Source: Woeseiaceae bacterium
Lineage (GTDB): Bacteria > Pseudomonadota > Gammaproteobacteria > Steroidobacterales > Woeseiaceae
Reading direction: 5' to 3'
DNA length: 64,000 nucleotides
NCBI GenBank assembly: GCA_030066735.1
Contig: JASJBB010000006.1
Span: 31,711 to 95,710 of the forward strand
Below are positions 58,156 through 64,000 of the stretch, piece by piece. Positions within the stretch are counted from its first letter, which is position 1. Every line of letters starts with the position of its first letter. The notes below the pieces were generated by a model. The model saw only the letters and a list, made by a program, of their open reading frames with translations, was not told the origin of the DNA and did no database searches. The position numbers and the translations under genes are program-made.

Positions 58156-59019
58156 TTACAGCGCCATCGAGGAACGCAGTTTCTTGATGGCGTTCACTTC
58201 GATCTGACGAATGCGCTCGGCCGACACGCCGTACTCGTCGGCGAGTTCGTGCAGCGTTTGCTTGTTCTCGGTCAGCCAGCGGCTTTCCAGGATGTGGCGG
58301 CTGCGATCGTCGAGCGTCGTCAGGGCCCGGTGCATGCGGCCCGTGGCGTCGTTGTGCCAGTCGGTTTTTTCGACCAGCACGGCCGGGTCGGAGTCCGGGC
58401 TCGGCAGGTACGCCGCCGGCGTAAACGCGCGCTCGTCATCGGTGTCCGGGGCCGGGTCGAAGATCGCGTCACGCGCGCTCAACCGGCGTTCCATCTCGGT
58501 CACTTCCTTCGGCGTGACGCCGAGGTCTTCCGCAACAGCCTGCGTCTCCTCGTGAGACAACCACGCGAGGCTCTTCTTCGACTTGCGAAGATTGAAGAAC
58601 AGCTTGCGCTGCGCCTTGGTCGTGGCGACCTTGACGATGCGCCAGTTGCGCAGCACGAACTCGTGAATCTCGGCGCGGATCCAGTGTACGGCGAACGACA
58701 CCAGGCGGACGCCGTAGTCGGGGTCGAAACGCTTGACGGCTTTCATGAGGCCGACGTTACCTTCCTGGATGAGGTCGCCAAGCGGCAGGCCGTAGCCCGT
58801 GTAGCCCTTGGCGATATGAACCACAAACCGCAGGTGTGCCATAACCAGCTCGCGCGCCGCCTCGAGATCCTCATGGTCCCGGAACTTGTTGGCGAGCGAG
58901 TGTTCGTCTTCCCTGCTTAGGACCGGAATAGCGCCGACCGCGTGGATGTACGCGTCCAGGCTGCCGACCGGGCCGGCGAGAATCGTCTCGTGATTAACTG
59001 GTACGACTGCTGTCGTCAT
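58156..59019 (-). CDS. rpoH: RNA polymerase sigma-32 (heat-shock) factor
   Basis: A 287-residue sigma-70-family factor. Region 2 has DLIQEGNVGLMKAVKRFDPDYGVRLVSFAVHWIRAEIHEF. The RpoH box appears as QRKLFFNLRKSK, diagnostic for sigma-32. Region 4 is LDDRSRHILESRWLTENKQTLHELADEYGVSAERIRQIEV. It directs transcription of chaperone and protease genes. Position next to ftsX is the usual one. GGGAGG lies six bases before the ATG. A perfect CIRCE operator 30 bp upstream of the ATG points to HrcA repression. Confidence 0.97.
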   Translation of the reverse strand: MTTAVVPVNHETILAGPVGSLDAYIHAVGAIPVLSREDEHSLANKFRDHEDLEAARELVMAHLRFVVHIAKGYTGYGLPLGDLIQEGNVGLMKAVKRFDPDYGVRLVSFAVHWIRAEIHEFVLRNWRIVKVATTKAQRKLFFNLRKSKKSLAWLSHEETQAVAEDLGVTPKEVTEMERRLSARDAIFDPAPDTDDERAFTPAAYLPSPDSDPAVLVEKTDWHNDATGRMHRALTTLDDRSRHILESRWLTENKQTLHELADEYGVSAERIRQIEVNAIKKLRSSMAL

Positions 59020-59045
59020 TCATAACCTCCCATGTGTGCCGCGTA

Positions 59046-59051
59046 ATTTTA
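59046..59051 (-). promoter_or_regulatory. Candidate rpoH -10 element overlapping CIRCE
   Basis: On the minus strand TAAAAT lies 27-32 bp before the rpoH start codon and overlaps the promoter-distal arm of the CIRCE repeat. A -35 match at 17-18 bp (TTAGCA within the other CIRCE arm) is weak. If used, HrcA bound at CIRCE would cover the core promoter. Confidence 0.4.
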
Positions 59052-59075
59052 GCACTCGAAGAGTTAGAGTGCTAA
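59049..59075 (-). promoter_or_regulatory. CIRCE operator (HrcA binding site) upstream of rpoH
   Basis: A perfect inverted repeat: TTAGCACTC at 59049-59057, nine bases, GAGTGCTAA at 59067-59075. This is the CIRCE consensus with no mismatches. It lies 30 bp before the rpoH ATG in the 149-bp gap to ftsX. CIRCE is bound by HrcA and usually controls groESL or dnaK. No hrcA gene is in the window. Confidence 0.93.
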
Positions 59076-59168
59076 CAAGCGGGTAAGTTCCGCCGGCGGG
59101 GGTGAGAGAAAAGGTATTTAAAACAGAGGGTTACGGAATTAACGCGCGCAATATTATGTTTAATTGCC

Positions 59169-60134
59169 CTATCTTGGCTCGATTCTCCGCATGTGCCGGG
59201 CCGCCGCGAACCATGAGCCAACCAGCCCCAGGAGCACGCCAACACCGAGGATCGCGAGGCTTTCCTCGAGCGACAATGCGAGCACCGAAACGCTGCTCTG
59301 GTAGAGCCCGGCGAGCCTGGCGACGGGCTGCTCGAGCAGGAACAGCCCGTAGGCGACGAGTCCAAGCGCCAGCGCCCCGCCAAGGAGTCCGTACCAGAAC
59401 CCGGACCACAGGAACGGGCGACGGACGAACGCGTTGCTGGCGCCGATCAGCTTGGTGACCTCGATCTCGTCGCGCCGGTTCTGGATGTCGAGCCGGATCG
59501 TGTTGCCGATGATCACCACGATGGCGACACCGAGCAGCGTGGCGCCGATGACAATGGCCTGGCGAACGATATCGAGAATTGCGTGGAAGCGCTGCACCCA
59601 CTCGGTATCCACCTGCACCAGCTCCGCTTCGGGCAGGTTGGCGAGCTCTTCCTGCAGCAGGATCATCGACTGGCTCGTATTGGCCGGGCTGGGGCGAACC
59701 ACCAGCGTGTGCGGCAACGGGTTCTCGGACAACTGGTCGAGGGCGTCACCGAACCCGGACAGGCGCTTGAACTCATCGAGCGCGTCGGCTGCCTTGATCA
59801 GTTGTACGCTCTCGACGTCGGCGCGCTGCCCGATCAGCCGGGCGAGCCCGGCCGCCTCGTCTTCGCGGATGTCGCGCCGGAGATAGATCGAAAAGTCGAG
59901 CGCATTGTCCCAGCCGCTGCTCACGGCCTGGGCGTTCTTGACGACCAGGTTGAGCGCCGCGGGTATTGCCAGCGTGACCGCGATCACGAGGATGATCATC
60001 AGGCTCGCGAACGGCTGCCGGAACAGCCGGCCCAGCGAGCCGCCAGCGGTGCTGACGTGGCGCGAAAACCAGATCGAGATCGGACCTGACGAGCGCACCG
60101 GCGCAACCGCATCGGAATGACGGGTCAGGGCCAC
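59169..60134 (-). CDS. ftsX: Cell division protein FtsX
   Basis: The membrane subunit of the FtsEX complex, which activates septal peptidoglycan hydrolases. The 321 residues have an N-terminal cytoplasmic tail and four membrane segments: near 45-65 (ASLMIILVIAVTLAIPAALNLV), 195-215 (IVIGATLLGVAIVVIIGNTI), 245-265 and 290-312 (LAILGVGVLLGLVGSWFAA). A periplasmic loop lies between the first two. The motif QNRRDEIEVTKLIGASNAFV follows segment 2. Its start overlaps the ftsE stop by 10 bp. Confidence 0.95.
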   Translation of the reverse strand: MALTRHSDAVAPVRSSGPISIWFSRHVSTAGGSLGRLFRQPFASLMIILVIAVTLAIPAALNLVVKNAQAVSSGWDNALDFSIYLRRDIREDEAAGLARLIGQRADVESVQLIKAADALDEFKRLSGFGDALDQLSENPLPHTLVVRPSPANTSQSMILLQEELANLPEAELVQVDTEWVQRFHAILDIVRQAIVIGATLLGVAIVVIIGNTIRLDIQNRRDEIEVTKLIGASNAFVRRPFLWSGFWYGLLGGALALGLVAYGLFLLEQPVARLAGLYQSSVSVLALSLEESLAILGVGVLLGLVGSWFAAARHMRRIEPR

Positions 60135-60808
60135 CCGACGTCCTCCTCTTCGTGCACGACGAGCTTGCCCGCGTCGAGTTCGATGCGTGGGCAGCCGAGC
60201 CGGTCGATCAGCGAGATGTCATGACTCGCGATGAGCAGCGTCACACCAACCTCGTTGAAGCGGCGGAAGATGCGCATGACCTCGAGCGACAGGTCCGGGT
60301 CGAGGTTACCGGTCGGCTCGTCGGCGATCAGCAGTTTTGGTCGCGTGACGATGGCGCGCGCAATGCCGACGCGCTGTTGTTCACCGGCCGACAGGGTTTC
60401 GGGATTCCTCTTTTCCTTGTGCAACAGTCCGACCTGGTCGAGTGCGGCGCGCACCCGCCGCGCCGCTTCGCGCCGGCCAACGCCCGCGATCACGAGCGGC
60501 AGTGCAACGTTATCGGCCACGGGCCGGTCGTAGAGCAGCTTGTGGTCCTGGAACACCATGCCGATCTGCCGGCGGTAGGCCGGAATCTTGCGGCGCTTGA
60601 CCCGGCGCGTGTTCTGTCCGTCGACGATGACCTGGCCGCTCGATGGACGTTCGATCAGCGCGATGAGCTTGAGCAGCGTGCTCTTGCCCGCGCCGGAGTG
60701 ACCCGTTATGAACAGCATCTCACCCTTGTCGACCGACAACGTGAGGCCTGATAGCGCCTCCTGCCCGCCCGGGAAACGCTTGGTCACGTCTTCGAGCTGG
60801 ATCATCAT
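60125..60808 (-). CDS. ftsE: Cell division ATP-binding protein FtsE
   Basis: A 227-residue ABC ATPase that works with FtsX. Walker A is ITGHSGAGKSTLLKL, the Q-loop lies in GMVFQDHKLL, the signature is LSAGEQQRVGIARAI, Walker B is LLIADEPTGNLD and the H-loop is LIASHD. It opens MIQLEDVTKRFPGGQEALSGL, as in FtsE. Its start overlaps the ftsY stop by 4 bp, giving the usual ftsY-ftsE-ftsX order. Confidence 0.97.
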   Translation of the reverse strand: MMIQLEDVTKRFPGGQEALSGLTLSVDKGEMLFITGHSGAGKSTLLKLIALIERPSSGQVIVDGQNTRRVKRRKIPAYRRQIGMVFQDHKLLYDRPVADNVALPLVIAGVGRREAARRVRAALDQVGLLHKEKRNPETLSAGEQQRVGIARAIVTRPKLLIADEPTGNLDPDLSLEVMRIFRRFNEVGVTLLIASHDISLIDRLGCPRIELDAGKLVVHEEEDVGWP

Positions 60809-61761
60809 TGGCTGCCGCTCGACAGCAGGGCATCGACAAAGTCCGCGGCGACAAACGGTTGCATGTCATCGACCGACTCCCCAATGCCGATGAACCGCAC
60901 CGGCACCCCCAGCTTGTCAGCCAGTGGCAGCAGGATGCCACCTTTGGCGCTGCCGTCGAGCTTGGTCACGGTGATCCCGGTCAGACCCAGCGCCTCGTTG
61001 AATTTCTCGGCCTGCACCAGCGCATTCTGTCCCTGGCTCGCATCCAGCACCAGCATGACTTCGTGCGGGGCCGTGTCGTCGCGCCGGCCCACGACGCGCT
61101 TGACCTTGGCCAGCTCGTCCATGAGTCCCTGCTGGTTCTGCAGCCGGCCCGCAGTGTCCGCAAGCAGCACGTCGACATCACGAGCACGCGCCGCATCCCA
61201 GGCGTCGAAAATTACCGCCGCCGGGTCGGCGCCCGGTTGCTGCGCCACAACCGGCACGTCGTTGCGCTCTCCCCAGGCCTGCAATTGCTCAACCGCCGCC
61301 GCTCGAAACGTATCGCCGGCCGCGAGCATGACCGACAGCCCCTGGTCCTTGAGACGTTTGGCAAGCTTGCCGATCGTGGTCGTCTTGCCGGCGCCGTTGA
61401 CGCCGACCATGAGAATGACATACGGACGATGCTCGCCGCCGATCTGCAGCGGCACGGCGACCGGCTCGAGAATGCCGGTCAGCGAGCGGCGCAGACCCTC
61501 GCGCAGGGCATCCACATCCTTGAGCTCCCTGCGTGCGAGGCTCTTTTGCAGGTCGGCGATGATGCGTTCGGTCGTGTCTATGCCGACGTCGGCCATGACG
61601 AGTTCCGCCTCGAGGTCATCGAGCACGTCCTCGTCGATCTTGCCGCCCGGCGCGAGGTTGGCGAGGTCATAGGTGAGCCAGCTGTCGCCTTTGTTGAGCC
61701 GCGCCCGCAGCTTGCTGAGAAACCCCTTGCGAGGCTCGCCATTGTCCTTCTTCGCAAACAT
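60805..61761 (-). CDS. ftsY: Signal recognition particle receptor FtsY
   Basis: SRP-receptor GTPase for co-translational membrane targeting. The 318 residues contain the NG domain: G1 VGVNGAGKTTTIGKLA, G3 DTAGRLQNQQGLMDEL, TKLDGSAKGGILL and GIGESVDDMQPF. The acidic A domain of about 200 residues found in E. coli is absent, as in many bacteria; only a short basic start (MFAKKDNGEPRKGFLSKLR) precedes the N domain. It is divergent from rsmD across 81 bp. Confidence 0.97.
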   Translation of the reverse strand: MFAKKDNGEPRKGFLSKLRARLNKGDSWLTYDLANLAPGGKIDEDVLDDLEAELVMADVGIDTTERIIADLQKSLARRELKDVDALREGLRRSLTGILEPVAVPLQIGGEHRPYVILMVGVNGAGKTTTIGKLAKRLKDQGLSVMLAAGDTFRAAAVEQLQAWGERNDVPVVAQQPGADPAAVIFDAWDAARARDVDVLLADTAGRLQNQQGLMDELAKVKRVVGRRDDTAPHEVMLVLDASQGQNALVQAEKFNEALGLTGITVTKLDGSAKGGILLPLADKLGVPVRFIGIGESVDDMQPFVAADFVDALLSSGSQ

Positions 61762-61842
61762 CGTTAGTTACAGTCACCAGTCGGCAGCGAATCACCTACA
61801 CTGTCCGGGTAGCACATTGCATCGACACGAGTTGCGCAGGAA

Positions 61843-62421
61843 ATGGCAAAAAAATCTCGGCCGGGACGGCTGCGTATTGTAGCGGGAAAATGGCGCAGTC
61901 GTCTGTTGGATATCGCGGACGTCGACGGCCTGCGGCCGACCGCCGAACGCATTCGTGAAACCCTGTTCAACTGGCTGGCGCCGACGATTGCGGGCAGTCG
62001 CTGCCTCGACCTGTGCGCGGGCACGGGCGCTCTCGGTTTCGAAGCCCTGTCGCGGGGGGCGGACGAGGTCGTGTTCGTCGAGAAGTCCGCGGTCGCCGCG
62101 CGCATGCTGCGTGCCAATGCCAGGCAGCTGGACGCTGACGGCGCGGAGATCCGCCAGGACGACGCCATTGATTTCCTGGCGAGCGCCGATGGCGAGCCGT
62201 TCGACATTGTGTTCCTCGACCCGCCGTTCGCCGCCGCTCTGCACGGCGAATTGTGTAGACTTCTCGCTGAGCGCTCGATGTTGCGGCCCGGTTCGCTGGT
62301 CTACATCGAGGAAGACCGCGCAACACCGGCGGTCGAGTTGCCGGCGGGTTGGACCCCGGTCAAATCGAAAACGGCCGGCAATGTACGATACTCGCTCGCA
62401 AGGGTGGGCGGCGAAGCATAG
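61843..62421 (+). CDS. rsmD: 16S rRNA (guanine(966)-N(2))-methyltransferase RsmD
   Basis: Methylates G966 of 16S rRNA. The 192 residues have the family start GRLRIVAGKWRSRLL, LRPTAERIRETLFNWL, the SAM loop CLDLCAGTGALGFEALSRGA and the catalytic IVFLDPPFA. The pairing with coaD, and position opposite ftsY, are standard in gammaproteobacteria. coaD starts 12 bp downstream, after GAGGAGCC. Confidence 0.96.
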   Translation: MAKKSRPGRLRIVAGKWRSRLLDIADVDGLRPTAERIRETLFNWLAPTIAGSRCLDLCAGTGALGFEALSRGADEVVFVEKSAVAARMLRANARQLDADGAEIRQDDAIDFLASADGEPFDIVFLDPPFAAALHGELCRLLAERSMLRPGSLVYIEEDRATPAVELPAGWTPVKSKTAGNVRYSLARVGGEA

Positions 62422-63728
<1,307 letters not shown>

Positions 63729-63756
63729 GGACTGATCTTACTTCAGGAACCGCCTG

Positions 63757-63778
63757 TAGGAGCCCGCCCCAGCGGGTG
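63757..63778. repeat. REP-like palindrome, copy E
   Basis: TAGGAGCCCGCCCCAGCGGG, then TG, between mutM and rpmG. One stem position differs from copies A-C. Confidence 0.75.
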
Positions 63779-63786
63779 CCATCATC

Positions 63787-63814
63787 AAAAAAGCCCGCGT
63801 TGAGCGGGCTTTTT
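63787..63814 (-). terminator. Terminator after rpmG
   Basis: A 7-bp stem AGCCCGC/GCGGGCT (63792-63798 and 63804-63810) with a five-base loop. It is flanked by a run of A's on one side and T's on the other, so it can work in both directions. It lies 22 bp after the rpmG stop on the minus strand. Confidence 0.88.
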
Positions 63815-63835
63815 CGAATTCAATGTGCAAGCGAA

Positions 63836-64000
63836 CTATTTGATCTTCGCTTCCTTGTACATCACGTGTTTGCGAATCGTCGGGTCGTACTTCTTGGTCT
63901 CCAGCTTTTCGGGATGGAGCTTCTTGTTCTTCGCCGTCGTGTAGTAGTGTCCTGTGCCGGCGCTCGACACCAGCTTGATCTTTTCGCGATTACCTTTGGC
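63836..64000 (-). CDS. rpmG: 50S ribosomal protein L33 (start codon outside window)
   Basis: Fifty-four residues read [20 protein letters not shown] at the N-terminal end and finish VMYKEAKIK, nearly the whole L33 protein. Only the initiator Met lies beyond the right edge. The protein lacks the CxxC pairs of the zinc-binding L33 form, so it is the zinc-free type. rpmB (L28) would be expected just upstream, outside the window. Confidence 0.96.
   Translation of the reverse strand, partial: AKGNREKIKLVSSAGTGHYYTTAKNKKLHPEKLETKKYDPTIRKHVMYKEAKIK

Overview
The window is a dense, GC-rich stretch of bacterial chromosome. Gene content and order (topA-smg-dprA-lysM facing def-fmt-rsmB; ftsYEX-rpoH facing rsmD-coaD; mutM-rpmG; gltBD; fused pntA with pntB) fit a gammaproteobacterium. 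The Gram-negative sortase system and overall gene mix suggest a marine or sediment lineage such as the Woeseiales or a relative; that lineage guess is weak. No tRNA, rRNA, CRISPR array, transposase or integrase was found. No stretch over 300 bp lacks a gene.

Layout. 1-4154 (minus): topA (cut by the window edge), smg, a DprA without its N-terminal domain, and a LysM exported protein. 4389-11374 (plus): def-fmt-rsmB, a DUF4390 protein, then an NtrY/NtrX two-component pair whose regulator has a degraded ATPase domain. 11358-17109 (minus): CapA-like lipoprotein, SPOR protein, argS, priA. 17298-18918 (plus): an ECF-like sigma factor, a putative anti-sigma protein, a small secreted protein and a DUF3106 protein. 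18996-21948: the proton-translocating transhydrogenase pntAB. 21945-31132: mixed housekeeping and metabolic genes (hydrolase, HNH nuclease, 5'-3' exonuclease, an N-truncated fructosamine-kinase-like gene, VOC protein, hemH, thiolase, MATE, DUF924). 31228-39148: two lipoproteins, gltB-gltD and a membrane protein.

39158-43540 and 51239-53911 are accessory stretches of small, mostly minus-strand genes for membrane, lipoprotein or unknown products. Related dyad-rich repeats lie directly 3' of at least three of these genes. Between them, 43541-49261 holds a complete Gram-negative 'dedicated sortase' module: class GN sortase, VIT/VWA target with an LPATA sorting signal, response regulator and histidine kinase. 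An encapsulin-type ferritin without a shell gene or targeting tail is translationally coupled behind the kinase.

54083-64000 returns to core genes: DinF-type MATE, glutaryl-CoA-dehydrogenase-like protein, an OmpA-type lipoprotein, rpoH with a perfect CIRCE operator, ftsX-ftsE-ftsY, rsmD-coaD, mutM and rpmG (missing only its start codon).
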